A stretch of DNA of 64,000 nucleotides from Atopsyche davidsoni (GCA_022113835.1 JAILWY010000006.1:1364001-1428000); one strand, 5' to 3'; counted from the stretch's first letter, positions 46,931-60,970 are shown. Notes: generated from the letters alone by a model not told the origin. A program made the numbers and translations.

Positions 46931-49920
46931 GTTGTTGCGTTGCGCAGCCTCCACAGGACCTCAACTTTCAAAATCGCAATTGTCTCGTGAACACACCGTA
47001 TACGTTTTTTTAAATGCAATATTTCAATTTAATAGTCTCGATGATTTGATATGCTATTTAAAAAATCATTGTTGGCTCGTGGCATTTATTTTTTTATTAT
47101 TGTTATTAAGTTGTTCGAATATTTAACCTGAGGCGTTTTATTTAGTGTGTATTGGGTTTTGAATTTGCTACACAATGAAGGTACTCGCAGAGTACGTGAG
47201 TTCAAATATTGCGGGTTTAATTTATTGAATATCATAAAATAGTGTTATTATACTTCCTTGATAGGGCTGAAAAACAATAAATAATTCAATTGTTTGTAAT
47301 ACTACATATTAAAATATATCTGTTTTATTTCCGTGCCTATAGGGCAGTGGAAAAATTATGATCCGTGATTCTAAATGTTATAAATAAATAAATTTGTATT
47401 GATAATATTTAATGATGCGAGTAAATTATAAAATTCAGTGTATATTAGCACCTAATAAAACATTTTTTATTTTTTTATAAACTAGTAATATTTTTAAGCA
47501 AGATGGTATTCTAAAAAACTGTTTAGACTTAATGGGTAAAGACGAAGAATATTTACATTTTATATATATTTTTTTAAACAGTATTGTTTTGAAAAGTGTA
47601 TTATGATAGAGAGGATGTCAAAACACTTCAAATCACGAGATCAATCAAAATCCCAAATACGTAACAACAAGCAGATAAAACATGCGGTAATGGTGTTTTT
47701 ATCTCTCACATTCTCAGAATTGGCAAAACAAACTGACGAGATACTTCGCGCGAGATAGAAGCCATGGCTGATGGTTTACAAAGATACATCCAAGCCTAAA
47801 ATGGTTTTATAACACGAGGAACGCGTTCCTTTTGCTACAAAGAATAAAATAAAAACTCGCGGTGCTTTCTGAGAGATATCCCAGAGATGGTGACAATAGA
47901 GAGACGATTGATCGATAAAAATGTCGGAATGTAATATTGATAATACATATAAATAATTTACAGAGATATTCAAATATTATTTCTAAATTTTTCTTTAAAC
48001 ATCTGTAAAATTTTGTGTACTAGAAACTCAATCGAATATATGAATTCTTCCCTTATTTACTACCAAATTGATGGTTGATAATGGCACAGACTATGCTTAG
48101 TTGTATTTTTGGGAGTCATAATAATTTTTCATTAATTCTTAACACTTTTCAAAAAAAATTATATAAAATAAATGTGATTCAACTTTGATAACGTTGATTT
48201 TTTTTATTAAATTATTATTATTAAAATTATTATTCAATAACTGCAGTTTTTTTTTAAATATATTATGAGATATTTATAAATATGTCGTTCGTTTACCTAT
48301 CAATTTAATTTGTAGCCTCTTAATAGTATGTCTAATATTTATCTTGATAAAAACTATACTCGGTAAATCAAATCATTCGCAAGAATTTTTTGTTGCAAAA
48401 ATGCATTAATTAAAAATATGAATAGTCGTTAATTGAATTCTAATTTTATTTACAAATAGTATTAGTAAAAATATTATATTTATTTATATTGAGGTTGTCG
48501 AAAAACGACTTCTCAATACAACATCTCACACTTGCACGTATATTTTTAACATATTCGTATTTAAAATTTAAATGTTGTCCTATAAAGATACAATACAGTA
48601 TTTATGGTGTTTATAATCGCCGAATTCTGGTACAATTAATTTCTTTATAACCAAACAATTAATACTAGGTGTATTTCATGTTAAAATATATATCTATATA
48701 ATCAATCTACACGCTAATAAGAATAGTTCTAACCATCATTAATAACGCGAATAATATCAGATAACTAAAAATCCAATCTATTTAATCCACGATATGCCCA
48801 TAGTAAATATTACGGCGTGATCCTACCTCGATAACAAAAGACCACGTCATCGGTTCGGTTAATAAAACAACACGTAGGAAATGTCAGGCTAAATATACAC
48901 AGTGAAATTCCTACAGTATCCTAAGTTATAATAAATTTATGGCATTTCGACGAAAACATGGCATGAGTCTCAAACGACAGCGAACTATATGCCGGATGCT
49001 GTGGAAGACATACATATACTTTAAATGTACATATTCCAACCTGGTGTATTTCTACCACTCCTAAAATACATCTATTATACTTGTTGTCAAGTTTTTTGGT
49101 TGTTTCAAACCTGAAAAAGTGGGTGCATTTAATAACGAAACATAAAATATTCAATTAAAAATATTATGCAAACATGTCATTGGATTGTTTCTACAATGCA
49201 TAATAAGATTATGATGAAAAAAAATGCAATCAGTTACGATTAAAAAAAACTGTCTTTTTTTACTCTGAAATGCAAGTTAATATATATTTTAATTGGAACC
49301 GCCCTATTTATTATCGATAATCGATTAACTATTTATATATGTCCCGTATTACGCAATTCTGCCGCTTTCGTAGATGCTGTTAAAGATACTAGAAATATAT
49401 TTAGGATATCAATACGTTAAATTTATTTAATATATTTTTAAATTCAGTAATATTTTTTAGTGGAATTTTCGTGTATTAAACAAATAAAGGGGTGTTATTC
49501 TTATTTATCGCGGGGAAGCCTCAGTATAGAATGAAATAAAAAGCGTGTATATATTTACAGTTTCTATTAGGAAACGCCCTTGTAAATAAATACTTCGAAA
49601 CATTGGAAACTCATTCTTTAATCTCACGCATAACCAAAAACCACAATGCTGTCATCTACTTAACCAGGTCTATATCGTAGTCAATTGATATCATATTTTA
49701 TTTTAAATTTATTGTTCTAAAATTACTCAGGCTTTAAAGTGGCATAACCTAAAAAAAAATTCGGATCATGACCCTATGGTTTACATAGACTTAGTTTGAC
49801 ATTATAGCTCAGACTTAGCACCAGGATTTACCTGGAGTAAATCTGAAATCTTAACTTTAAATATTTACTCGTGCAAAAAAAATAAAACCTACTGAAACGT
49901 CCAGCAATATTGTTTAATAC
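46931..49920. other. Long A+T-rich non-coding stretch
   Basis: No gene, RNA gene or clear repeat was found in about 3 kb. A slightly structured piece at 49,780-49,850 (ACCAGGATTTACCTGGAGTA) looks like an old repeat fragment without identity. Confidence 0.45.
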
Positions 49921-49929
49921 CCAAAGTAT

Positions 49930-50130
49930 AGTTTCAGGAATGTCCAGAGCCAGCGTGGAGCGGGCCCCGGAGCGACGAGCGTGGGAAGGACGGCCGACTC
50001 ACAATAACCTCAAATCTCAAGTGTTGATTGAACAACGCTTGGTTACGAGATCATAACAAGATGACTCAAGTGCCTCGCAAGTTTTAGAATAGAGTTACAA
50101 CGAGAGTCCCCAAATCGCCCTGACCACTCG
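49930..50130. other. G+C-rich block, candidate regulatory element
   Basis: GAGCGGGCCCCGGAGCGACG (49,957-49,976) forms the core of a short G+C-rich island in A+T-rich DNA. No coding frame is recognised. Confidence 0.3.
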
Positions 50131-50869
50131 CCTATAAAAAATTTCGTCTATTGAAAAAATCACGTATGCATACAAAATGCACAACTTAAAAAATATATAA
50201 ACAATTCAAAATCTTACTATAGGTAGAACGACTCCAATAAAATTCAATATATAAAAAAGTATTATGATATATGAGTACGCCCAGCTACGATGTTCCGCTG
50301 AATATAAAAGACTCCAACCCTTTTTTACATTTTCTGCTTTCAGCAAGTGCTGCCTTTAATAAAATGAGCGAAATTAGAAAAGTGGCTTTTCCAAGCTGAG
50401 TATATGAGTAAGCATACTTCAGCTGGCCTAGCACCGGATAATTTGGTTTATTTTACCTCGCTTCAAGTGCAGTACGATGTAAAATTGCCGAATCGTTGAC
50501 ACTGGGTGGGCACGTAACCGTAGCTCCGGATGGATTATCTCCAGATACAAATTAGTTACATCCATAAAATAATTGATTTGCGCAATACAGTAACATAATA
50601 CGTCCAATAAACCCAATCAACTTATACAACCGATCCAGATAAACGCACCATAATACCAATTGTATCAATAAGAACTGGACGGACCTACAATAGCAGGCAA
50701 TACAATTTACGTCGGTTCCTATACCGTAATTGAGGAACTAGCAACTATTAGATTTTATTGGCCATCTCGGAAGAGTAAATGTATGTCATGATATATGAGC
50801 TAAAAAAGCAAAGTATTGTGTTTAAGGCTGGGTGTATATTTATAAATTTTATAGCTATTAATATTGCTA

Positions 50870-51015
50870 ATGGTCTCGGCACGGGACCCGCCCACAGCGA
50901 GCGAGGCTGGAATACTGAGCGAGTGTTCGCACTTTGATATTCAATTCTGTGCGTTTGATTTGTATTTTTTCTCCGCGCCAGTTCTCCGTGCGCTGAGAGA
51001 ACAGTTAACTCTGAA
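50870..51015. other. Short G+C-richer block
   Basis: GGCACGGGACCCGCCCACAG and GCGCTGAGAGAACAG stretches lie between A+T-rich flanks. Nature unknown. Confidence 0.25.
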
Positions 51016-51110
51016 GACAGCGCCGAATCTCAATAAAAAATAATATTAAAATGTACCTGTTTTTATGATGATAAAATGTGTGGGTGTGATGGTATACACG
51101 CGATATTAAT

Positions 51111-51240
51111 GAATGGGCTAGTGGTCTAAGGTGGACAGAGCATTAACGACGCAGAGAATGGTATGGAAATATTTCTTGGTGGGGTAAGATCCCACGTGTT
51201 GGTGGTATTGCAGTCTAGTGAGCTAACCACAAAGTTTACC
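51111..51240 (+). repeat. tRNA-derived (SINE-like) fragment
   Basis: TGGGCTAGTGGTCTAAGG (51,114-51,131) matches the D-arm/A-box of a leucine- or serine-type tRNA. Downstream, GTGGG (51,179-51,183) and CCCAC (51,191-51,195) form a 5-bp stem around GTAAGAT, the exact 5+7+5 geometry of a T arm with a mutated B box. The acceptor arms do not pair, so it is not a functional tRNA. The 3' part (51,196-51,240) would be SINE body. Confidence 0.45.
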
Positions 51241-51249
51241 TTGTGTATG

Positions 51250-53090
51250 ACTTTTCATTGCTTATTAAAATAATTGATAAATACACATAAATCTCCTAAA
51301 CATAAACATCGAGCGCAGATTCACAAAACAAGGTCATTAAAAAAACTAAATCACAATATAATATTAAAAAGGGAAAATATCTTAAAAGTACCGTAAATCT
51401 AGCTATGAATATACCTCACTTTCTGGTCAATCTAAATTTTCACATTAAACACGTTTCTAAATACTCATTGAATTCATATATATTTTGTTCATTGCAGCCA
51501 AAACTTAAATGCATCAACATCAAACATCTGTACAATTCATTATACAGTTTAAGTATTATGAAATCTTATATAAGTTAACGTATCTCTACTAAAGATTAAG
51601 AAATCCTTTCATACACCGGCTTTCACTTTATTCAATAATAAATTGAGAGAAACCTAAACACAGTTAGGAAATTAATTAATCTTTCCCTAAAACATTTAAC
51701 TAAATCTAGGAAATCCTCTAAAACCAGTTATACAACACAACAAACAAGCATGAGAAGATAAGTCTCAAAAAAAAAACTGTAATTAATTGACATCAATAAA
51801 CTACTTAGCAGAAAGTTCGCAGATAAAAACGAAATATGAGTTGTTACAACAGTACATCGATACAGGTAATAATAATTAAATACTAACCGTTAACTTCGAT
51901 CGATTGGCTCCAGGTGTGCGTTAATAAGAAACAATGACCAATATCGGCCACCTTACAAAATAATTAAATTGTTTTTATATTAAAGTACATTGTAGAGGTG
52001 CGGTTATTGCTTCCACACCTTCAGCGATTAAAAAATATAACACCAAAACAATAGCCTTAAAAAACTTATATTGAGACATAAATTTCTCCATAGAATCTTA
52101 AACACTTTACGTTCAACGCGCACGGGTCATTTCATAAATTATTATTCATTCATATTACGTGCTAAGTAATTTTAATTTCGCCTGCAAGCTTGACAGCGTT
52201 GCGAAATATATTAATATTTATTATTTGGTCCTAAATTTCAGAGTTGCACGCATTTTTGTCTATGACTTCACGCCATTCTCGCAATTGTAAAAAATCCCAA
52301 CTAGCAATGATGCAATTATATAAAAAGTCGCTATTAGTTATGAAAGTCAATTGTCGTTCGATAGTTTAGTATATAAGTCTTTAGGTTTTGGCTGGTTACG
52401 CTTCAATCGCATAAAATATATAAATTATTTCTGTTTATAGTCACAGGACAAACATATGCCTTATACTTCCATCATTACAAGGAGTAAATTTTCGCGTAAA
52501 CATTTTAAAACAGAAATACACATATCATTGATTATATCAATCGCTACATAGTTTTAAGTAAATTAACTTAAAATTCCACAACAGCGTCATTGACACTAAA
52601 ATTAGGAATAAAAAAAAAAATTCTGGTTCTATTTGCTGTACTATTTAGAGTATGCATGAATGTAACCCCTTTTCCGTAAAGGTATTTATTTACTAAGAAA
52701 TACAATACTTGGACATCTAATCGTATCCATAAGATCAAAATTTATATTCCAAGTACACTCAATGAAATAATTGATTATTTTAAACTATAAATTCTTAATT
52801 TGATAATTGACAGAATCTTAAATTATACGGCACTATTGGGAGATCAATCTCTAATTCGATCGAACCGCATCTGATGATGCATTTAGCTTTTCTCAGATCA
52901 ATTGCATTTTGATTTCAATTTTACGACGTTTGCTCAAGCACAAAGGGGTAATATTTGCAATGTTGCAATGATTGTTTTATTTAATACAAATTATGAAACA
53001 GATTTGATTGTACTGAGTTATTTCTAAAGATGTTAAGCCACAGTTCTAATTAAGCAGACAACACAGCGCAAAATTGCTTAAAAAATCTTT
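51250..53090. other. A+T-rich non-coding DNA
   Basis: No gene is supported in this stretch. Confidence 0.45.
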
Positions 53091-53108
53091 TGAATGTGTT
53101 TTTTTCAG

Positions 53109-53195
53109 TTAGGTCCGATGGACACGGGTCTGCGCAGACAGGCCAGCTATGAAGGTACCGTTCCTCTTTGCTATGAAGTACAACCGAACCGCTGA
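53109..53195 (+). CDS. Weak candidate terminal exon
   Basis: A clear 3' splice-site sequence (GTGTTTTTTTCAG, ending at 53,108) opens a phase-0 frame of 28 codons. It begins LGPMDTGLRRQASYEG and stops with TGA at 53,193. The composition of the frame and of the following 150 bases is markedly richer in G+C than the flanks. Alternatively, a 46-base microexon would end at 53,154 before a weak GTACCG donor. The peptide is not recognised. The plus orientation conflicts with the minus-strand ratchet sites, so a conserved non-coding element is at least as likely. Confidence 0.2.
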   Translation, partial: LGPMDTGLRRQASYEGTVPLCYEVQPNR

Positions 53196-53350
53196 AAGAA
53201 CCATTGTCTGTAGTAAAGATATGTCTTTGTCTCGGAGACGATGGAGTAGACGACTTTACAAACCGATTCTCGGTAACGCCGCTCTGTTAATTGTTGCAAG
53301 CAAGTGTTAAGTGGCCTCCGTTAAAACGACACGACGAGCTTATGAAGGTG
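53196..53350. other. Continuation of the 53.1-kb G+C-richer block
   Basis: Balanced composition continues to about 53,350, with GTCTCGGAGACGATGG and similar sequence. If the preceding frame is an exon this would be its 3' untranslated part; otherwise it belongs to one regulatory block. Confidence 0.25.
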
Positions 53351-53809
53351 AACGAACTGATTTAAATACGATCAAAATTGATAGCAACGATATTTACTCA
53401 TAATTTTTATTTAACCTGTTTTGGTTTGGTGCATTATTGGGTTCAACAATACAATACGGTTGATATGTGTGTCAATTACGGATAAGTCAATCAGATGCGT
53501 ATTTATTACCCATTACGGGCTTATTATATTTACTAATATGATTAGGATTTATGATATGTAATACAAACTACCTGACATTCCCTTTATTACATCACTCTAA
53601 ATTTTATAATATTTTACCTCGCTAGGATTTTTTATGTTACAAATTAGTGGAACACTCAAAATAACCAAAAACAGATAATTTAGTTACATCTACCATGTAC
53701 GTGAATTGTCAGTTAGTTCTTTACCACGGTTAAATTTAATAGTATTTTTTTTATGAATAGGATATAACAAGATTCTTCTATTTTATAAAGTTTTTACAAG
53801 TTTTGTAGC

Positions 53810-54265
53810 AAAGTATTGGGAGCATAGAGAGTGATGATAGTTTTGATAAAAACATAAAATCCAAGTCACTTTGGATGAGCGACGATTCTATAACGACCCG
53901 AGCCATCATCGAGCCGGCCGACCGACCCACTGATGAGAATTTTCAGAAAAAAATACCTGTGATGCGTAAATGACAGGAAAGGTTCATTTTTCATTCAATC
54001 GAGACATTTCCATTAAAGTTGTTCTGTAATAAGAAGATCCGCGGTGCGTACAGATTGGAAGTGTGGATGGACGAAGCCGTGCAATATTTCATGATTGGAC
54101 GATTCAAGATGGTCATAATATTATGATACAAAGCCGACGCTGGTTTCTGCATACAGAAGATGGGAGTTTCGAGAAAGTCATAGAAAAAAATGTAGGTGCC
54201 ATCATTCTTAACGGCATATCTCCCGGATACTGAGCTGTGCGTGTGCCGGTTGTCAATTAAACTCT
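53810..54265. other. Higher-complexity block with short protein-like frames
   Basis: The plus strand has an open frame from about 53,968 to 54,125 (including RLEVWMDEAVQYFMIGRF). A second, shifted one runs from about 54,093 to 54,233 (including HNIMIQSRRWFLHTEDG). They overlap by a frameshift, as in a decayed coding sequence, but no family is recognised. G+C-rich CCGGCCGACCGACCC lies at about 53,912-53,926. It could be a broken old gene or a conserved non-coding element. Confidence 0.25.
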
Positions 54266-54924
54266 ACTGGGTTAAAAAATGGGGATATGTTATAGTGCTT
54301 TGGTAAATGCACTTTAAATAATAGCTTTAGAAATGTACAAAAGTAATATAAAAAGTATTTCATATTAAAGGCATACTACACAAATCTGTAAATACGCTAA
54401 AACATAATGATTTTGGCATTTGAAGGTGGTACTTTTGTTGCTGCTATCTTGTATATAATATGATTTTAAAAAAAAAACAGTACTTGATTGTTAAAATTAA
54501 ATTTGATAATACGCGTATTTCAATACATTATATGTGAGTATTATAAAATAGAGTCCTTATCTCAAATGATATATTTATATATGTGCGGATGTTTGAATAT
54601 TCTTTCGTTTACGTAAATATTCCTGAAGAATATGAATAGAATTTATAAAAACAAGAAACTGCTGAAAAAAAAAACCAGGTTTCCAATTAGTTTTTAGACA
54701 ATAAAAAAACGCCACTTAATTTCTTCTAAAAATATTAACTCGTAAGGTATCATTTGAGATAATTTATCTTTATGAAAAATACTCATACTTTTCCTAAACG
54801 GAAGTCGAGATTATCTCTAGTAGATTAATGGTGTATGAATGCCAGAAGTTACTGATGTGCATTTGAAGTATCAATATTATTAATATTAATTATCAGTTTT
54901 AAGATATCGAAGCTGAAGAAAGTC

Positions 54925-55115
54925 AGCCGCTCGGCAAGTCGAGTGTTAAGGCGATGTACCGATTTTTATAGATTCAATAATGGCGTTCGATTTTCACCAT
55001 CATAACGGTCTCCTGAAGAGTACCATCCGTTACTTGTAAATGAGAGAATTAACCACACATGTAGTGTCGGTCAATACACGAAGGTTGAATATTCGCTCAG
55101 TGTAAATACTGGGTG
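54925..55115. other. Candidate conserved non-coding block
   Basis: Balanced composition in A+T-rich DNA (GTCAGCCGCTCGGCAAGTCG near 54,923-54,942). No frame or RNA structure is recognised. Confidence 0.25.
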
Positions 55116-55119
55116 ATAC

Positions 55120-58100
55120 AGATATTTTAACGTAGTGTTTTTAATACTATAAAGAGAGAAATAAATTATAGTTGAATATTATATAAAGCATCATAAACAA
55201 AATAGAAGCTATGCGTTTACTGTTTCAACACTCAATGCTAGTTGCCGGATACTCTGCGAGATTGAAAAGTCATCGCGTTGACATATCATAGCATGTGAGT
55301 GACATCAAATTTATTAAATTTACATTTTTTTTATAACTAAAAAACGAGTTTTAATAATCAACATATCAATAAAAAAGGTCTGTAACAAATTTTGAATCAT
55401 CCTGTATCCGCGGGCAGAAGACAATGTAGCGATCTAATACACCACGTACTAAAGTATTCACGTCTACGAAATATTCTCTGGTATTAATGATGGCGTGAAA
55501 TGTAATATTTTATGTACCGCTTGTCCCCCGAGGCCTCAACTATTTTTTTGAACCACCAAGCAATATTGAACGCAGCCAAGAATTCATAAGGTGATTTATT
55601 ATAAATGGACTTAATTAATAAATAGCAATCGTTAAAAAAAAGTTAAATAACAGATCGAAGAAAGTAGAGTAGTGATTATAAATCTGGTTTTTGGGCGTTT
55701 TAATTATTGCATGGTATATTGATTTTTAGTTGCACTTAGTCCTGAATGCGTTTTGAAATATTTTTTTCTGGGTGTGTTCGTTTTTAAGCGTAATTTTTGG
55801 CAATCTATCAATCACGTTCAGGTTTTATAAGCAGCTATTATTATCTGGCACGGTTTAATTTTTTGTGCTGATGTTTGTAGACTGTGATGTCAAAATATTT
55901 ATATCTCAAAATGCATCAAATACCCATTCAAATTAAAATTCTTACGGAACGGATTCGCATAAAGTTCAAGGTGTTTTTATTTACCCGACGCCTGTAAACA
56001 ACTCCCACATTATTTTATTTATTGTTTTGTGTTTTTTAACGATTTATTCAGTTTCCGTATAGAGGCCTACCGCTTGAAGCCTTTCGTACTTAATAAATGT
56101 TTGATAATTAAAAAATACAAATGGGAAACCAGTCACCGCCGGATATCAAAACAATTAACATAAAAGAATGTTTAAAAACGTTAAATTAAGACATAATAAC
56201 CTATTTTATTATTTTTTGATGTTATATACAGATTATATTGCTTGAAAAAAACTTTACAATAGTAATTAAAACTAACCGGTAAAAAAATTCAAACTTTTTC
56301 ATTATATTATTATGTATGATTGTAAACCATAAAAAAATTATTTATTACATAGAAATATATATAGTACAGCAAGGAGAGTACTTTCTATGGTGCTATTTTT
56401 GGAAGGTGTGGCCACGATTTAAATACCATTTAAAATAATTGAAATGAAGAATCTGCAAATTTTAGTATTTTTAAAGTTTTTTTAAATAGTACTTACTTAT
56501 AGAAGTTCATCTCTTAACTAGCGACACCCTAAAAAAGCGAAAATGCTCACAAACAAAAATTATCGTAATCACTTAGTCATTTAGTATTATATCTTTTGAA
56601 CAAAAATAACATCTAATTTCGTGTCATGCTTTAAGCCAACTGTGTGCCATACATTATTGTTTACACAAAACGAGTAGAAGATTAATAATTACCCTGCTTT
56701 TTGAAAAATAAGTACAAACATCTCATTACAAAATTAAGGACAGCGCTTTTTGTAAGCATTTATTTGCTAAGCGTTAAAATTTATAATGTGCAATAAAAAA
56801 ACAATGCTTTTTTTACAAATAATAAATGTTACTCAAACATGTACTCGGGTTAAAGACTATTATTTGAAACAAGTTCCTGTGAATCGATTAATAATATTTA
56901 TTTATGATGAATACGCGTGTATGTAATTTAAAACAAATACGGTATTCATAGTGTTTCTCGAAGTTTTGGAACACGGATCTAGAGTGCGAGCAAATTAGGA
57001 CAACACCTGAATCAATATTTTAATTTAATATTGTTGTATTCAGAAATTTTAAGTTAGCCTACAAATTTAATAAGTAAATCTATAGTTCTAACAGACGTTT
57101 TAGAAATAAGCATATTTTGATATAACCAAAATAGAAATATCAACATATCCTACGTATGTGATATAAAACCTTAAGATATTTTAATTATGACATCATTGTG
57201 TTTGTCGCTGATTAAAAATATGTTAAATATTGTGAATAACACAATACTCGATACTTTAGTATTGTATAGCAACCTCCAATTAAAACAAGCCAAAATCACT
57301 GAGGTAAAATCGCCGGGTTGCGACAACAAAATATAATGCGTTGATGTCTCACAATATTATTTAATTAGTTCTTATTTTCGAATTCATAATGCGTCATACT
57401 ACCTGGCTTGTGAAATATAAATAAGTTTCTAAGAATTTCTCTATATCTGAAAACAAAAAAATTATTAGGCATTTGAATAGGCAAAACCTTAATTGGACAT
57501 CAATAAGAATTCGTCCAATCTGATTCGTTGAACTAAAGCGATCGAAAAACTAGTTTTTTCCGAAGAAATAATATTTACGCATCCAATAACGATCGCTCCG
57601 CAGCTCGCTAACTAGTCCTAAACAACGGTACAAATAAAAATAACACACTTCCAAAATTCTTTCTACGCTCTCTGTTTGTAGTTCGCACACCCACCGGCTT
57701 AAAAAAAATAATTTGAAAATGATAATATGTGATTATTTTCACGTAGCCTCTCCACTAGGAAACTTTCAATTATCAAACAATCAATTTTGCTTCGGGCCTC
57801 TGCCTGTTTTGAGAAGAGATTTTTTTTGGGAATAGACCCGCTCGTTCGCAGGTGGGTAAGCCTTTAGACGCAAGTGAGCCGACTGCAGGTGATCAAAGTG
57901 TGTTAAAGCAATTTCGAAGGGAATATAAGAAAGGTGTTCTTAAGTGTATGTTCTCATAATAGTTCGATACGCGATTAAAACAGCTTTTAAGATTTTAACC
58001 GAAAGACAGGTATAATTTGCATTTATTGCAATCGTGTCACACAAGAACGCTCCGATTTATAAAAAAAATCCATTAATTAAAGTTACACGATTCGCAGTGA

Positions 58101-58550
58101 TTAATTTCTTTGGTAAAATATGGAAATCTTCCAGTCACTCGGTTCAAAGTAAAACCTCATTTCGGTCTACCACAGTTCTAACATGTTTTCATTGGATCAG
58201 CTTAAAAGTGTAGTAATTGACTCATTTAAAATATTTTTTAACGGAATTAACATAAATCGTAAATGTTTTAGTATATCCAAATAGATATGCCGTTATCACT
58301 ACAAGTATATTAAACATACCTACGCGTGAATTTAATATTAACATCCACACCAGAAACTAATTTATTCGTCTGCTTTATTGTATGAAGATGTTATGGTAGA
58401 CTTAATTTTTTAAAATATGTTGCGAACACATTGAAATTAAAATGCGTATGTCAAACCCACATTATGCCATACTTAATAATTAATTATAGGAAGCAATTTA
58501 GATACGCAAAAAATATATATAATTGCTATTATTTTATGAGTCAAGTTTTA
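55120..58550. other. Long A+T-rich stretch
   Basis: No gene is supported over about 3.4 kb apart from the dispersed repeat at 56,537. A balanced piece at 57,790-57,900 shows no recognisable signal. Confidence 0.45.
56537..56564. repeat. Dispersed repeat, copy 2
   Basis: GCGAAAATGCTCACAAAC and the ten bases after it match 30,580-30,607 at 25 of 28 positions. The following CGTAATC also matches the inverted part of copy 1. Family unknown. Confidence 0.45.
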
Positions 58551-58765
58551 GCATAAAGTGGACGATCGCCAGCTAGAAAAGAGGGCGCTATACACCGACT
58601 GTGAAGTGTGGGTAGACCGACTTAACGATGGCTTGATGGAGTTACTGAGGACTGCCATGCTCTAGGTGAGACGAGATGGAGGATAGAGATACATAAGGAA
58701 TGCTGGTTTATTTTACTGGAGGAAGCCGGACCCACCTGAGTTGACTGGTGACATTTTTGGTTCAA
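58550..58765. other. Higher-complexity block, possibly an old retroelement fragment
   Basis: The balanced composition and phrases such as GTGGGTAGACCGACTTAACG and GAGACGAGATGGAGGATAGA resemble the 3' coding ends of insect LINEs. No frame stays open and no reverse-transcriptase motif is visible. Identity unproven. Confidence 0.25.
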
Positions 58766-60770
58766 ACTTTTTATTCTAACCTAAATACTTCGTGCATTTA
58801 TATAGTCAAAAATTAATGAGACCTGAGATCGTTCTAAAATTTGTTTCTGCCCTTCTGTGTGCATGTCTATAAAAAATACTTTTTTTATAATGGTGCTAAA
58901 ACAATAAAAATAACCCTTGATAATCTTAATTGTTTTTTAAATAATATATTGTATTCATTCCCGTCATTATATTTAAGCCCTTGTTATAACAATGCAAAGT
59001 TTTTGATATTGAAGCTTCATTCATATAAAAACTCCAGACTTAGAAGCATATTTTAAAGAAATACACAATCAAGATCGTCAGCAGTTTAACAAAAGCCTTT
59101 GAAAAAAATCGATTTACTTTATTTTTGTATGCATAGTAAGAGTAATCAATTTACCAGGTTTACACATTGGGAATGGTAGTATCCGCCATATAAAGCTTAA
59201 GTATTATTCTCATTTATATTTATTCGAAACATATCGATCAAATATGAAAGTAATAAGAATAATAAAACGCACCATGTTGTGAAATAGCCTAATACAGTTA
59301 GAAAGCCTTATTAAAAGTCGTTCCACACATCAGCATTTGATATTCAAAGCACAGGTTTTCGAATCTGGACTTAAATAAACAAATAAATAACTGCGCCAGC
59401 AGCGCACTCACGGAGCCATTTCAATCTAAGGTGACGTGAATATTAAAACTGAGTGTAGGCAGAATTATTCATAAAAATAGAACACCGTACTTAACTATAC
59501 AGCATGACTACAACTAAATAAAATGTTTAAATTATTTTATAAATTCCATTATTTGCATAAGCTTCATTTCATATGTGTCAGTCGCTGTTCAACGTTTTGG
59601 GGATAAAGCGTGCATTTATCGCAAAGATCTGTTGTTGTGCAGTAAAATGTATTCAAGCTTGATTTTAAACGTTGTTTAAACAAGAGTAAAAATTACAAAA
59701 ATTTAGTTTTAAGATGATGAAATACGCAACATATCCCACATGTCTGCACGTGCAGCCAAAAATTAAAATGAGCATAGCTTTAGTTGAACGACATGTTCAA
59801 AATCCAAAGGATACGTCTGTTTAGAAAACCTATCCAAACGACTCTCTCACGAACAGAGCGTCGCGCTTTCTTAAAAAAATATTCAAAGCCCACAAAATTT
59901 GAATAAACGCAGTCATACGTCACGTCAACTCGCTTATTTGACTTTCAAACCTATTAAAAGCAACAAAAAAAACACTTTCAAAATAGCACACACCGATGCA
60001 ACGAACCATTCATGCCCGCATTATTGCTGCATGTATGAAATTTGGAGAAACCGAAGCACTAGAAACTCTACGCCCATTAGCTACATAGACACACTTGTAT
60101 AGCAAATCGATTATGAAAATCACTAGTCAAAATAACAGCTTGGTTTTGTTGTCATCGCGTGTTTAGTTAGTCAAAGAATCGTAAAAAGTATTGATTGCTT
60201 TAAGAAACGTGGTAAAATACAGTGGCGCGCAATGATGGCTTGTGCCATAAAAGGTTGGCTATTAAAATATCATACATCTGCTTTTAAGTCAGGGAAATGG
60301 ATCTCCTATAAGGCACAATACTTACTACTTATATTTAATTACAAAAAAAAACAAACCGTGTCTTAAAGTCATAAGCGATCGTTGTACATGACTTAAAAAG
60401 CTCACATACAGCAAAAGTCGATTCAATTAAAAAAAATGTAAAATGGAATCACTATGCTGGCGTCAAATAAACCAATACAATAAACATGACGCCATTTTTT
60501 ACTCAGCAAGATGGCGCTTTGTTTAAAATGCGAAATATGGTTTGATGCCTCGCTATGGACTCTACGATACACATTAAAAGATGATATAATATGACAAGTT
60601 CAGTTCACTGCCTTTATTTGTAGCAAACAGCACGTTGGCCTTAAATATATTATTGCATCATTTTTTTCTACTTCAGCTACAAGTATTTTAAAAATGACTT
60701 TAACACAAAAAATCGTTTTAAAATATTTAAAAAAAATAATAATTTTCATCTTAAGTTTATGCACATGTAA
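58766..60770. other. A+T-rich non-coding DNA
   Basis: No gene is supported in this stretch. Confidence 0.45.
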
Positions 60771-60774
60771 TTTG

Positions 60775-60970
60775 TGCATGGTCTTGCTTTTCGCCTAACT
60801 TTACGGCACGGCACTATTTTCTATAGTGAAAGTGGCGGGCACACTGACTGACTCGAGCCATTTGTATCGACCAGGTAATCAGAATGCGTAATATTGACAC
60901 AAAGTGTAATGTTGACACAGTTGATTAGTACCTGTTATAATATTTACGGACCGAGGTTCGGTTAATTGCG
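60775..60970. other. Short balanced block
   Basis: TACGGCACGGCACTATTTTC and AGTGGCGGGCACACTGACTG stretches lie at 60,803-60,845 in A+T-rich DNA, with a direct repeat of AATGTTGACAC/AATATTGACAC near 60,890-60,920. Nature unknown. Confidence 0.25.
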
